Assembly (NCBI GenBank): GCA_018660825.1
Contig: JABJJO010000030.1
Location: 1-49,359, forward strand
Source of the DNA: Planctomycetaceae bacterium
GTDB lineage: Bacteria; Planctomycetota; Planctomycetia; Pirellulales; Pirellulaceae
Reading direction: 5' to 3'
DNA: 49,359 nucleotides
Positions 9,350-17,922 of this stretch are shown in pieces (positions within the stretch are counted from its first letter, which is position 1; the number at the start of each line of letters is the position of its first letter). The translations under genes were made by a program, and so were the position numbers. The notes under the pieces are model-generated. The model worked only from the letters and a program-made list of their open reading frames with translations, had not been told where the DNA came from and made no database searches.

Positions 9350-10837
9350 TTGTTGGAAACATGGCGCAACATTAATCGACGAACGCGTTGGACAGCTGTC
9401 GCAGTGACTTTTGTTTGGTTTGCTACCGTATTTGACTGGGTGTGGGGTGGATTAATACCGGATCCTACGTTGCTTTTCGCAACCGCTGCTACGGCGATGG
9501 CAATCCGTATGCGGGTTGAATATCGTCGCCGCCATGAAAACATCATCCGCTTTTGGTTTGCCTTCACTGTTTCTATACCGGTATTTTGGCAGGCAGGGAT
9601 CTATTTTTCTGATTGGCTGGAGTTTGATGAATTGCGAGGCTATATCGCCCGCGGCGGACTCGCAACCTTTTTCATAACGGGTTTGATTTGGGTCGTCTGG
9701 GGCGTCGAGCGAATATCGCAGCGTCTCGAAGCAGAACGTCGCCACGCGTTTAATCTGCAAGCCACACTGCGGCACGAATCACCTGTGAAAACGAAAGATA
9801 AAAAATCGCAGGCTAAGATTTGGAATCCACTCGACCCGCAAGCATGGTACTACGGTCAGAAAGCTCCACGGCTGAATCAATCGCTGAGCAGTTTTGTCAG
9901 TTATTGCGTTACGTTCTTTTTGGTGTGCATTATTCTGAGCCAGTTTCGTGGTTGTACGCAATATTACGATTTACCAGCCGGTGGTGGAGTTACGGAAACC
10001 GTTCAACGGGTCGTTAAGGTTCAGAAGATTATCCGCAAGAAGTTTATTCTAAACCCCTATAGCGCCATCTATTACAATGCCCCGGAGATTGATGAAGTTA
10101 AATTGGAGCTCAGCGAAGTTACTGCACATCAATACAATATTGGCGATGGGGAAGGGGAAGGCGCCGGATTTGCCGGAGGAACCAATAAAGGCTCGGTCGG
10201 ATTTTTTCGGCTTGAGTATGCCGGTGGTGATTGGAACCAAGATTTCGGGATTGGTGGTGACATGAATATGTTAATTAAATACACCGAGTTGACCGGACAG
10301 AATGTGGCTAAACAATCCAAGGCAGTGACGCCGAGTCAACTGAAAGCGTTTGATAAGGTGCGTTGCCCACCACTACTTTATATAACAGGCCAAAAGAATA
10401 TTTCCCTAGGAAACAATGACATCAAGATTCTCAGAGAGTACATTTTCGACAAGCACGGCATGATTTTTGGAGATAATGGTGGCAGCCGGCACTTTCATAA
10501 TCAGTTTCTAGCGATGATGCAACGAATTGCGGGTGATGTGAAACCAGTACGTATCCCAGCCGACGATGACATTCATATGAAACCGTATCAAATTCCGAAA
10601 GTACCGATCGTGGCGCCACATGGTGGTGTTGAATCTTTGGGTTGGTTTAAAGATGGTCGCTGGATATGCTATTACCACCCAGGTGATATTGGTGATGCTT
10701 GGGCAAATGGACATGCGGGTGTGTCTGCTGAAATATGGAATAGCAGTTACCGTTTGGGCGCGAATATTATTAATTATGCACATGTGGGACATTCGCGTTG
10801 GCGAATTGCTCAACAAAAATCGAATGGAGAAGACTAA
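9350..10837 (+). CDS. DUF4159-domain membrane protein
   Basis: 495 residues from a TTG start chosen because AGGTGGA (9337-9343) sits six bases upstream; the next codon is also TTG. Hydrophobic segments lie at about 13-36, 65-90, 105-125 and 180-200, so the N-terminal part is an inner-membrane anchor and the C-terminal half (about 205-495) is extracytoplasmic. That half contains the DUF4159 pattern: PPLLYITG near 338, a helix with LREYI, GDNGGS, then a C-terminal region with the IWNSSYRLGANIINYA segment. The domain has a flavodoxin- or class-I-amidotransferase-like layout in related proteins, but its function is not established. It ends in a TAATG overlap with the next gene. Confidence 0.88.
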   Translation: MLETWRNINRRTRWTAVAVTFVWFATVFDWVWGGLIPDPTLLFATAATAMAIRMRVEYRRRHENIIRFWFAFTVSIPVFWQAGIYFSDWLEFDELRGYIARGGLATFFITGLIWVVWGVERISQRLEAERRHAFNLQATLRHESPVKTKDKKSQAKIWNPLDPQAWYYGQKAPRLNQSLSSFVSYCVTFFLVCIILSQFRGCTQYYDLPAGGGVTETVQRVVKVQKIIRKKFILNPYSAIYYNAPEIDEVKLELSEVTAHQYNIGDGEGEGAGFAGGTNKGSVGFFRLEYAGGDWNQDFGIGGDMNMLIKYTELTGQNVAKQSKAVTPSQLKAFDKVRCPPLLYITGQKNISLGNNDIKILREYIFDKHGMIFGDNGGSRHFHNQFLAMMQRIAGDVKPVRIPADDDIHMKPYQIPKVPIVAPHGGVESLGWFKDGRWICYYHPGDIGDAWANGHAGVSAEIWNSSYRLGANIINYAHVGHSRWRIAQQKSNGED

Positions 10838-12471
10838 TGATATACAGAAAGAAATGGTTACTGATTTCGATGTTGGCAATGGTGCTCGTCCTAACGATGG
10901 AATTTCAAGTACTGTACGCACAGACAAAGTTGACTGAAATGTCCCTCGATCGCTGGGCGAAAATGCGCGAAGTTGAGCGTTATCAGATGAACATTGCGGA
11001 GAAATACTATAAGGATAAAAAATTTGATGTGGCGATGAGTGAATTTGAAAAATACTTGTCGTTGTATGAAGCAAGTGATGCTGCCTCGTTTGCTCAACTA
11101 AAGTGGAGCCTTTGTCTTAATCAACTCCGTAAACAGAACACTGCAATTAAGGAAGGATTTCAATCGGTTATCGATTATTGGCCAGAATCAGCGGACGCTG
11201 CCAAAGCCTCGTATCTCATTGGAAAAACGTATGTCGCGATCGGACGCGTTCCAGATGGAAAGAAAGCATATCAGAATACGATTATAGATTATCCCAAAGA
11301 TGCAGTGGCCGTCTATTCGTTAGCTGGATTAGCAGAGATTGCGATTCGAGAAAAAGATGAAGCGAGTTTGGTGAAAATTTGGAAACAGATGACATTCGAT
11401 ATCCCCCGCACACCGCTGATTCGAAGCACATGCGCCACAGCTGCGAATTCGCTTGCTGTGTATTACTTTAACAAGGGTGTCTTTGCGAGCGGGCTTAAGA
11501 GTCTGCAAACCAACTATAAAGATGATCAACTTTCTTATTATGTCTATTATTATAGCCGCACTCCAATTGGTAGCTTGGTTGGCACAGATGAGACTCAAAG
11601 TATGGGGTATAAGGTTGCTGATCAAGCCGTAGGATTTCTGCGCGAAAATATTGAAAAAGATGTGTCGACCGAACCTTTGAAGGCCAAGGCGATCGGACAG
11701 TGGAGTCAAATGATCGAATTGCAGAAATATTCCCGCCGCGATAAAGAAATTCTAGCTGCATACCGCTCGATGTTGGGAGTATTTGGAAACCGAGATGATT
11801 TGTTGTCGAGCATTGCAGATTATCATGTGACCCAAAAGCGATTTGAGCAGTCGCGGACGATCTATCGTCAATTCAAGGATAAAGTTGCCGGGTTGTCTAA
11901 GGTCGCTCAGAGTTTTCGCTCAGAATTGAAACCGGATGAAGCAGTTGTTGTGTATAAGCAGTTAGCTGGAATCGATGCGGAAAACGGTGCAACTTGGAGA
12001 GGTGCAGAAGCAGCAACATATCGACAGTTTCAAAAGTATCCTCAGGCTATTCAAGGTTATCAAGCTTTAGTGAAGACCGACGTCACCAATTTCCAGCAAT
12101 GGATATGGGCGTTAGCAACCACTCAGCACGAGGCGAATCAATTCAAGGAAGCTATTGGTACCTATCGACAATGCGAGAACTTTCCGGAAAATTATAAACA
12201 AATGGCCGCCTGTCACCGAGCGTTGAAACAACACAAAGAAGCCTTGATTCTATATGGTCAGATCGTAAATGGCCACGAAGGTTTAGCTCCCTGGGCTCAG
12301 TTGCAAATCGCGTACACTTATGAGGCAATGACATCTCGTGAATTGGCGATCAAGGCGTTTCAGTCGTGTTGCAAGAAGTATCCCAAGGCGTCCTATGCGA
12401 GTACTGCACACGCTCATCTGCAAAACAAATATAAAATATCGGTCACGCTTGGTGGTGCCACGGATGAATAG
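10837..12471 (+). CDS. Exported TPR-repeat protein
   Basis: A longer frame begins at a TTG at 10798, inside the DUF4159 gene, but the ATG at 10837 overlaps that gene's stop (TAATG), has GGAGA six bases upstream (10826-10830) and starts a clean signal peptide (MIYRKKW then a hydrophobic run, likely cut near YAQ). The mature part is built of TPR-like helical hairpins, for example DVAMSEFEKYLSLYEAS and AKASYLIGKTYVAIGRVPDG, and continues to a C-terminal YasTAHahL-type repeat. It closes cluster 1 and probably serves as a periplasmic scaffold. About 544 residues with this start. Confidence 0.9.
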   Translation: MIYRKKWLLISMLAMVLVLTMEFQVLYAQTKLTEMSLDRWAKMREVERYQMNIAEKYYKDKKFDVAMSEFEKYLSLYEASDAASFAQLKWSLCLNQLRKQNTAIKEGFQSVIDYWPESADAAKASYLIGKTYVAIGRVPDGKKAYQNTIIDYPKDAVAVYSLAGLAEIAIREKDEASLVKIWKQMTFDIPRTPLIRSTCATAANSLAVYYFNKGVFASGLKSLQTNYKDDQLSYYVYYYSRTPIGSLVGTDETQSMGYKVADQAVGFLRENIEKDVSTEPLKAKAIGQWSQMIELQKYSRRDKEILAAYRSMLGVFGNRDDLLSSIADYHVTQKRFEQSRTIYRQFKDKVAGLSKVAQSFRSELKPDEAVVVYKQLAGIDAENGATWRGAEAATYRQFQKYPQAIQGYQALVKTDVTNFQQWIWALATTQHEANQFKEAIGTYRQCENFPENYKQMAACHRALKQHKEALILYGQIVNGHEGLAPWAQLQIAYTYEAMTSRELAIKAFQSCCKKYPKASYASTAHAHLQNKYKISVTLGGATDE

Positions 12472-12496
12472 CTCAAGCTGTGTTGTCTTTTCACGA

Positions 12497-12518
12497 GTGG
12501 GGGCTAAATTTGCCCCAC
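12497..12518. terminator. Hairpin between convergent genes, weak terminator candidate
   Basis: GTGGGGGC and GCCCCAC pair around a seven-base AT-rich loop with one bulged G. It lies between the end of the TPR gene (+) and the end of mnmG (-). No T-run follows on either strand, so rho-independent termination is doubtful. Confidence 0.4.
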
Positions 12519-12524
12519 GGATGA

Positions 12525-14342
12525 CTATGATCGCAAGTGGGCTAGGACCAGTGCCATGTCGGCCGGTGTGATACCGCTGATACGGGAAGCTTGAGCGATG
12601 CTTACGGGGCGGATTTTCACTAACTTCTGACGAGCTTCGGTACGTAAATGGCCGATACCATCGTAATCAAAATCGTCGGGTATCTTTTTGTCTTGCAGTC
12701 GCTGTTGCCGGTCAATTTCAAGTTGTTGCCGAGCGATATATCCCGAGTACTTCACGTCATAAACGACCTGCTGTACAACGGCGTCAGACATCTCAGACAA
12801 TTCTGGTAAGTGCTCCAAAATTTCTTCCCATTGTGTCTCGGGACGTTTCAGGTACTTACTCAATGTCCCTTGACCTAGCGATTTTGTATCTAATGCTGCC
12901 CGCGCTGATTTAATGTGATCTTCTTTTTGTCGCAATTGATCCAAACGCTGTTGGCTAACGAGACCTTTTTCAAATCCTAATGGAGTTAAACGGCGGTCAG
13001 CATTGTCTTGTCGTAGCAGCAACCGATATTCTGCTCGGGAAGTGAACATGCGATACGGTTCGTCCACACCGCATGTTACTAAATCATCAATTAACACGCC
13101 AATGTAAGCTTGGTCGCGACCGATGATTAACGGCAGTTCGTTGTTCTCAGCCAGCGCCGCGTTAGCACCGGCAATCAGACCCTGAGCTCCCGCTTCTTCA
13201 TACCCAGTTGTGCCATTGATTTGACCAGCAAAATACAATCCATCAATAAATTTGGTTTCCAATGTTGGACGCAGTTGATCTGGCGGGGCGAAGTCATATT
13301 CGACGGCATAGCCATAACGCATAATTTGAGCGTTTTCGAGTCCGGGGATCAGCTGAAACATGGCATCCTGCACGTCTCGAGGCAAGCTAGTCGAAATCCC
13401 GTTTACGTATATCTCTTCGGTTTCGTAACCTTCGGGCTCGAGAAACAGTTGGTGGCTTGATTTGTCAGCAAAGCGAACGACTTTATCTTCTATAGATGGG
13501 CAATATCGGGGGCCGCCCGAATCGATTTGGCCGTTGTACATAGGTGCTCGATCTAGGTTCGCTTTGATAAGATCATGCACTGCTTCATTTGTATGCGCAA
13601 TCCAACAGGGTAGTTGTTCTTGCGTTAGTTGTTTCGTTAGAAATGAAAACGGCTGGGGATCGTCATCACCAGGTTGAATCTCGGTTTGGGAAAAGTCGAC
13701 GGTGCGGGCATTGATTCGAGGGGGCGTGCCTGTTTTGAATCGTGCGAGTCGAAATCCTGCTTCGTTCAAAGCACTGCTGATTCCGCTGCTTGTTCCTTCA
13801 CCCGCGCGGCCACCCGCCGTTTGGGATTCACCGGTGTGCATCAAGGCGGAGAGAAAGGTGCCGGTCGTCAAAATTAGGCGAGGAGCATAATAGACAGCAT
13901 CGCCAGTTACGCGGACACCTCGCACAACCACTCGCTCACCAACCTTTTCAGTGAGAATATCCTCGACCATTTCTTGTCGCAGTGTCAGTCCAGCTTGTTG
14001 CTCAATGAGTTGCTTGATTTCTTGCTGATACAATTTCTTGTCAGCCTGCGCACGCGGGCTATGCATCGCGGGGCCTTTACGGCGATTGAGCATGCGAAAC
14101 TGTAATGCGGTTTTATCGATGGCCAATCCCATGAGGCCGCCGAGGGCATCGATTTCGCGTACGATTTGCCCTTTACCAACACCGCCGATGGCAGGGTTAC
14201 AGCTCATTTGTCCAACGGTATCGAGATTGGTAGTAAGCAGCGCGACCTGAGCGCCGGCTCGTGCTGCCGCTGCCGCTGCTTCTGTGCCGGCGTGGCCCGC
14301 GCCAACTACAATCACGTCGTATTGGTAAGTAGATGAACTCAT
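12525..14342 (-). CDS. mnmG: tRNA uridine-5-carboxymethylaminomethyl modification enzyme MnmG
   Basis: 605 residues, the usual length for MnmG/GidA. With MnmE and a folate donor it installs the carboxymethylaminomethyl (or aminomethyl) group on wobble U34 of several tRNAs in the cytoplasm. The FAD-binding Rossmann motif GAGHAGTEAA begins near residue 14. The family blocks QMSCNPAIGGVGKG, RRKGPAMHSPRAQ, TGTFL, FKTGTPPRI, PRYCPSIEDK and the C-terminal YSGYIARQ and GISGIT-type helices are all present. MnmE is not in the window. It follows the histidine kinase gene by 42 bases on the same strand and may be co-transcribed with it, although the functions have no obvious link. No strong Shine-Dalgarno precedes the ATG. 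Confidence 0.98.
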   Translation of the reverse strand: MSSSTYQYDVIVVGAGHAGTEAAAAAARAGAQVALLTTNLDTVGQMSCNPAIGGVGKGQIVREIDALGGLMGLAIDKTALQFRMLNRRKGPAMHSPRAQADKKLYQQEIKQLIEQQAGLTLRQEMVEDILTEKVGERVVVRGVRVTGDAVYYAPRLILTTGTFLSALMHTGESQTAGGRAGEGTSSGISSALNEAGFRLARFKTGTPPRINARTVDFSQTEIQPGDDDPQPFSFLTKQLTQEQLPCWIAHTNEAVHDLIKANLDRAPMYNGQIDSGGPRYCPSIEDKVVRFADKSSHQLFLEPEGYETEEIYVNGISTSLPRDVQDAMFQLIPGLENAQIMRYGYAVEYDFAPPDQLRPTLETKFIDGLYFAGQINGTTGYEEAGAQGLIAGANAALAENNELPLIIGRDQAYIGVLIDDLVTCGVDEPYRMFTSRAEYRLLLRQDNADRRLTPLGFEKGLVSQQRLDQLRQKEDHIKSARAALDTKSLGQGTLSKYLKRPETQWEEILEHLPELSEMSDAVVQQVVYDVKYSGYIARQQLEIDRQQRLQDKKIPDDFDYDGIGHLRTEARQKLVKIRPVSIAQASRISGITPADMALVLAHLRS

Positions 14343-14384
14343 AGCAATATTATGAAGCGCACATCCTGTTTTGGGTATGCCATC

Positions 14385-15617
14385 TCAGGCCTCACGGCTC
14401 TCGGGGAGATGAACCGCGACACATATTCCTGTAGGATTGGCATGGTCATCGGTGAGGTTCTCTATTTCAATGGAACCATGATGGATTTGTGTGATTCGCC
14501 AAGCCTTGGATAGTCCAAAACCTAGACCACGTCCGGCTTCACGACCAGAGAAAAATGGATCAAAGACTACCGGTAGAATGTCGGTGGCAATGCCGGGCCC
14601 ATTGTCAGCGATTTCGATACGTACTTGGCCGAGTTGTGTTGTCCAGGCAATTGTGATGTTTCCCGATTCCATAGCATCGACACAGTTCTGTAGTAGGGCC
14701 TTGAACATTTCAAATAGACCATTGGTGTCACCAATTACATGGATGTCCGAGTCACCTATTAATTCGGACTGGATGCCATGGGCTTCCAACTGAATTGCCA
14801 TTTCTTCAAGACTGCGCTGGAGAATTTCCTGTAGGTTTTGACGTTCGAGTTTCATTGTCGGCGGGTGGGCGAATAACATCAGATCCGCAATCATGGCATT
14901 GGCGCGAAAAGCTTGAGCGACGATTGTACCGAGTGATCGTTGTCTGTCCGCATCGGTCTCATCGTACAGCAATGCTTGTCCACGTGTCGAAATATTCGCT
15001 AACGGGTTGTTGATTTCGTGACTGGCGCCATAGGCGAAGTTTTTGATGGCGAGCATCTTTTGGGTGTGTAGTTGTTGTTGGAAGGAATGTTCCATCGTGT
15101 CCCACCGCAAGACTTTTTGCAGATCTGAAAAACCCAACCTGAGTCCATCTTGTTCAGTTGGCGGTGCCGCGAGTTGAGTCAGTGCATCGTGGATTTCAGC
15201 GTCGACGGTTGCAGACAGTTCGCCAAAATCGCAAGCGACTAATTCAGCTACGAGATCATGATCGGCATTGCGACTGTTCGTAACAAGGGTAGTGATTAAA
15301 GTAATACTGTCTGCAGGGTCTGGCGGTTGGAGTTCACCGGCAAGATCTGGGTCGAGATCGGCAACGTACGTTTGCCCCGCGTCGTTCATCCATTCAACGA
15401 GCTCAGATACATCGCTAGGATGTTGCCCGCGGGCTGCGGCTAAGGCATATACCCAAGTGGTAAAGAACGGATCGTCGGCGAAAAGTTTCAGCAGTTGTGC
15501 CGTGCGTTCTTGTGGGTTTAATTTAATAACGCCTGTTATATATCGGTTAAGCGTCTTGGCAACTTGTGGCAGAGCCAGGCGTCGATGTTGGATCGCGATC
15601 GTGGGCCAAGTTTGCAT
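14385..15617 (-). CDS. Sensor histidine kinase without membrane segments
   Basis: The C-terminal half is a HisKA/HATPase kinase: phospho-acceptor His at about residue 200 in SHEINNPLANI, N-box LLQNCVDAME, G1 DNGPGIA and G2 GRGLGFGLSKAW. The first about 150 residues are helical and soluble, with no signal peptide or transmembrane helix, so the signal is probably cytoplasmic; the fold was not identified. The longer frame from ATG 15653 is rejected because that ATG lies inside a perfect 13-bp terminator hairpin. The next ATG, 15617, is used here and gives 410 residues. No clear Shine-Dalgarno is visible before it. The response-regulator gene lies just upstream, making a likely two-component pair. 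Confidence 0.9.
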   Translation of the reverse strand: MQTWPTIAIQHRRLALPQVAKTLNRYITGVIKLNPQERTAQLLKLFADDPFFTTWVYALAAARGQHPSDVSELVEWMNDAGQTYVADLDPDLAGELQPPDPADSITLITTLVTNSRNADHDLVAELVACDFGELSATVDAEIHDALTQLAAPPTEQDGLRLGFSDLQKVLRWDTMEHSFQQQLHTQKMLAIKNFAYGASHEINNPLANISTRGQALLYDETDADRQRSLGTIVAQAFRANAMIADLMLFAHPPTMKLERQNLQEILQRSLEEMAIQLEAHGIQSELIGDSDIHVIGDTNGLFEMFKALLQNCVDAMESGNITIAWTTQLGQVRIEIADNGPGIATDILPVVFDPFFSGREAGRGLGFGLSKAWRITQIHHGSIEIENLTDDHANPTGICVAVHLPESREA

Positions 15618-15639
15618 AGTATGAATTAGGGAGAAGAAT

Positions 15640-15675
15640 AAAAAAACGCGCATCGTAGGTTAACGATGCGCGTTT
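15640..15675 (-). terminator. Rho-independent terminator after the HTH-receiver regulator
   Basis: A perfect 13-bp stem (15644-15656 with 15663-15675) with a six-base loop. On the - strand the 3' arm runs into seven T's. It sits 45 bases after the regulator's stop and directly before the histidine kinase start, so kinase expression needs read-through or its own promoter. Confidence 0.9.
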
Positions 15676-15720
15676 AGCTTAAGTTGATGTACGACCTTTA
15701 AAGTTAAAACAAGGTTTCAA

Positions 15721-16314
15721 CTAGCTGGTCTGCGCACGTTCCATTTCCAACAGATCACACGCTCGGTCAAGCAAACGATCTACGGTGAATGGTTTGTGCA
15801 TGAAGTCATCTGCACCGGCGGCGGTTAGTTCAGCAATTTTATCTTGCTCGACCATCCCCGAAATACAGATGATTTTTACGGATTCAAGGGAGTCATCGCT
15901 GCGTACTCGAACACAAACTTCTTTACCGTTGATATCTGGAAGCATGACATCTAACACGACAAGGTCGGGTCGAAATTCACGAACAGCCATGCCTGCGTCA
16001 AATCCGTTGTTGGCGGTTTTTACATCGAAACGGCCGTCGCGTTCGAAAACATCGACAAGCAGTTCTACCAATTCTAGATCGTCATCGACGACAAGCACTT
16101 TGCGATTACCACTTTCAAAGGCGTCGGTTGGGATCCCATTTTCTTTCATGAAGGAAAATAGCATTTCGCGCGGGATACGGCGGAATCGACTACCGGGAAC
16201 TCGAAATCCGTTAAGTGACCCGTTGTCAAAACAACGAATGATGGTTTGTTGACTGACTTTGCAAATCTTTGCAGCTTCACCTGTTGTGAACACTGTTTTT
16301 GATGTGAGTGACAC
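15721..16314 (-). CDS. Response regulator with N-terminal excisionase/MerR-like HTH and receiver domain
   Basis: 197 residues. GTG start supported by AGGAGGGA (16321-16328) six bases upstream. Residues about 8-50 form a helix_turn_helix_17/excisionase-type DNA-binding domain (TTGEAAKICKVSQQTIIRCF, then FRVPGSRFRRIP). Residues about 71-190 are a CheY-like receiver with acidic pocket VVDDD, phospho-acceptor D122 in VVLDVMLPD and conserved K174 in MHKPF. The order is reversed from the common receiver-then-HTH regulators: the DNA-binding domain is N-terminal. A terminator follows. The neighbouring kinase is the likely partner, by position only. Confidence 0.92.
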   Translation of the reverse strand: MSLTSKTVFTTGEAAKICKVSQQTIIRCFDNGSLNGFRVPGSRFRRIPREMLFSFMKENGIPTDAFESGNRKVLVVDDDLELVELLVDVFERDGRFDVKTANNGFDAGMAVREFRPDLVVLDVMLPDINGKEVCVRVRSDDSLESVKIICISGMVEQDKIAELTAAGADDFMHKPFTVDRLLDRACDLLEMERAQTS

Positions 16315-16471
16315 GTACCGTCCCTCCTGAACGAAATTTATGCTGTTGTAATGTTTGTTATGCTAGTTACGTGGTTAGTCTTACCTGTCTAGGTCGACTA
16401 ATCTACGGTTTCACCGCATTTCATTGACATCACCTGGTTTTCCAAAGTCATCGAAAGTTACCAAGCCTGCC

Positions 16472-16495
16472 AACTTGGAAGGATTTTGCCAAGTT
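16472..16495. promoter_or_regulatory. Inverted repeat upstream of the HTH-receiver gene
   Basis: AACTTGG (16472-16478) and CCAAGTT (16489-16495) form a 7-bp inverted repeat with a 10-base spacer, and a further CCAAG at 16461 can pair with the first arm. It lies about 160 bases upstream of the regulator start. It could be an operator or a small hairpin after the aldolase gene. Nothing else was recognised in the 16329-16575 gap. Confidence 0.3.
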
Positions 16496-16575
16496 TGACA
16501 ATCTACGTCAATAGTAATTGGGGTAAAAATTGGCACCGCTGGCCAGAAATAGATTGGTCTATCAACTGCGGTGAA

Positions 16576-17601
16576 CTATTGAGCCAAGCCGCGGCGCGAT
16601 AGTTCGGCGAGGACCCCTTGGACGATCGCGTCAATGTTGTTACTGGCGATCGGCGCAACGCTGCTGGTTTGTGGGTCGACGTTAACTGCTTGTGTGAATC
16701 CTTCCTCGTGTAGCAACGTAGACAAGTCGCGGCTGAGTTCCTGTAATTTGGCAGTCAGTACTGGGCCTTGAGGTTGTCGTCCGGTACCGGTGTCAAAACC
16801 CCGTAGCTTAATTGCTTCGCGGAACCCCTCAGGGAATTCGCTGTTGAGAATCATCGCGTCAAACAACCGCAGTAAACGAAATTGTAGATCACGAGCTAGA
16901 TCCCATTCGCCGGTAGATGCGAGCTGATAAATTTTGCTCGTCAATTCAGGCACGACTCCACTCGATGCGTTCGTTCCACCATCGGCCCCAGCCCACATCA
17001 TGGGTACTAAAATTGGGTCCCAGCCAGTCAGGAAGGAAAATTCGGGACGGTTTGGACGAATACGGGATATCAAACGCATCATTTGTGGGAGGTCGCCCGA
17101 TGAATCTTTAATACCGATGACGCGCTCACAATCATCCGCTAACCGGGCCACTGTATCGACGTCGATCGGTGACGCGAATATCGGGATGTTGTATAATGTC
17201 ACATCGATTGGAGAATTATCAGCGATCTCTTTGAAGTATGTATACACCGCTTCAGATCCAATCTGATAGTAGAACGGTGCTACGATGGCAACCGCCGTAG
17301 CCCCTAATTCATAATAACGCTCGCATGCGCGAATCGTCTCACGTGAATTTGCTTCAGCAGCTCCCGCCAAAATCGGTACGCGTCCGTTTACCTGATCTGC
17401 GATAATTTCGATCGTCCGTTCCCGCTCTGCGGCAGTAAAACGTGTGAATTCCCCTGTCGATCCGTTTGGATAGAGTCCGTGCACACCGTTGTCGATCAAC
17501 CAATCGACGTAACGCCGTGTTTCGCGTTCGTTAATATTACCTTGGGCATCAAGGCATACAATGTTGGGAGTGAAAATTCCAGCGAGTTTAGCTTGTCTCA
17601 T
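16576..17601 (-). CDS. Dihydrodipicolinate synthase / N-acetylneuraminate lyase-family aldolase with encapsulation-peptide-like tail
   Basis: 341 residues against about 290-300 for the family. The TIM-barrel core (1 to about 295) has the GSTGEF motif at 47-52, Tyr137 in LYNIP and the Schiff-base Lys165 in IGIKDSSGD, matching the Tyr133/Lys161 pair of E. coli DapA. Substrate cannot be assigned: a 2-keto-acid aldolase or lyase is as likely as DapA, and no lysine-pathway genes are nearby. The extra C-terminus is a Pro/Ser/Thr/Asn linker (about 300-322) followed by a short amphipathic helix (323-337) with hydrophobics at I323, I326, V327, V330, L331 and L334. This resembles peptides that target enzymes into bacterial microcompartments. 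No shell gene is in the window. Confidence 0.9.
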   Translation of the reverse strand: MRQAKLAGIFTPNIVCLDAQGNINERETRRYVDWLIDNGVHGLYPNGSTGEFTRFTAAERERTIEIIADQVNGRVPILAGAAEANSRETIRACERYYELGATAVAIVAPFYYQIGSEAVYTYFKEIADNSPIDVTLYNIPIFASPIDVDTVARLADDCERVIGIKDSSGDLPQMMRLISRIRPNRPEFSFLTGWDPILVPMMWAGADGGTNASSGVVPELTSKIYQLASTGEWDLARDLQFRLLRLFDAMILNSEFPEGFREAIKLRGFDTGTGRQPQGPVLTAKLQELSRDLSTLLHEEGFTQAVNVDPQTSSVAPIASNNIDAIVQGVLAELSRRGLAQ

Positions 17602-17922
17602 TGTCTTGGGTCTACTATGTAAGTTGAGAATGTGTTGTGAGTATTTGTGATGGTCTGCTAATAGGTAGCTGTTTCTTAACCCGTGAAGCTTACCTAATCA
17701 AAAAACTTTATCATTCGACAAAGAACTATAGACCTTGTGCAATACAGAGCACCAAAAAACGAATAAAACCTCCATTTGAACCGATACTTAAAACAGATAG
17801 AGCACTCGTTTTTAGGGTTGTGACGGTTATAGTAGAGCCTTAACATCACCACGAGGAATCACAGTTCGCCGTCACCGTTAGTCTTCGCAAAAATGCATAA
17901 GCATTAATTAACCAAAAGTGAT
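17602..17922. other. Divergent intergenic region with hairpins
   Basis: A 321-base gap between the aldolase (-) and the glycosyltransferase (+). TAGGTA-GCT (17662-17670) can pair with AGCTTACCTA (17687-17696) with one bulge, and GTGACGG (17820-17826) can pair with CCGTCAC (17869-17875) across 42 bases. It must contain promoters for both genes, but no convincing -35/-10 pair was found and no RNA gene was recognised. Confidence 0.4.

Noticed and set aside
10798-10836. TTG start for the exported TPR protein
   Set aside because: Puts 13 hydrophilic residues before a signal peptide and overlaps the DUF4159 gene; ATG 10837 has a Shine-Dalgarno and a TAATG junction.
15618-15653. N-terminal extension of the histidine kinase from ATG 15653
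   Set aside because: It is translated terminator: the first codons are the 3' arm and T-run of the hairpin after the regulator gene.
16531-16545. TTGGCAC resembling a sigma-54 -24 element
   Set aside because: No TTGC at the required spacing on either strand.
16576-17601. Calling the aldolase dapA
   Set aside because: The Tyr and Lys active-site residues are shared by the whole family, no lysine-pathway genes are adjacent, and the C-terminal tail is atypical.
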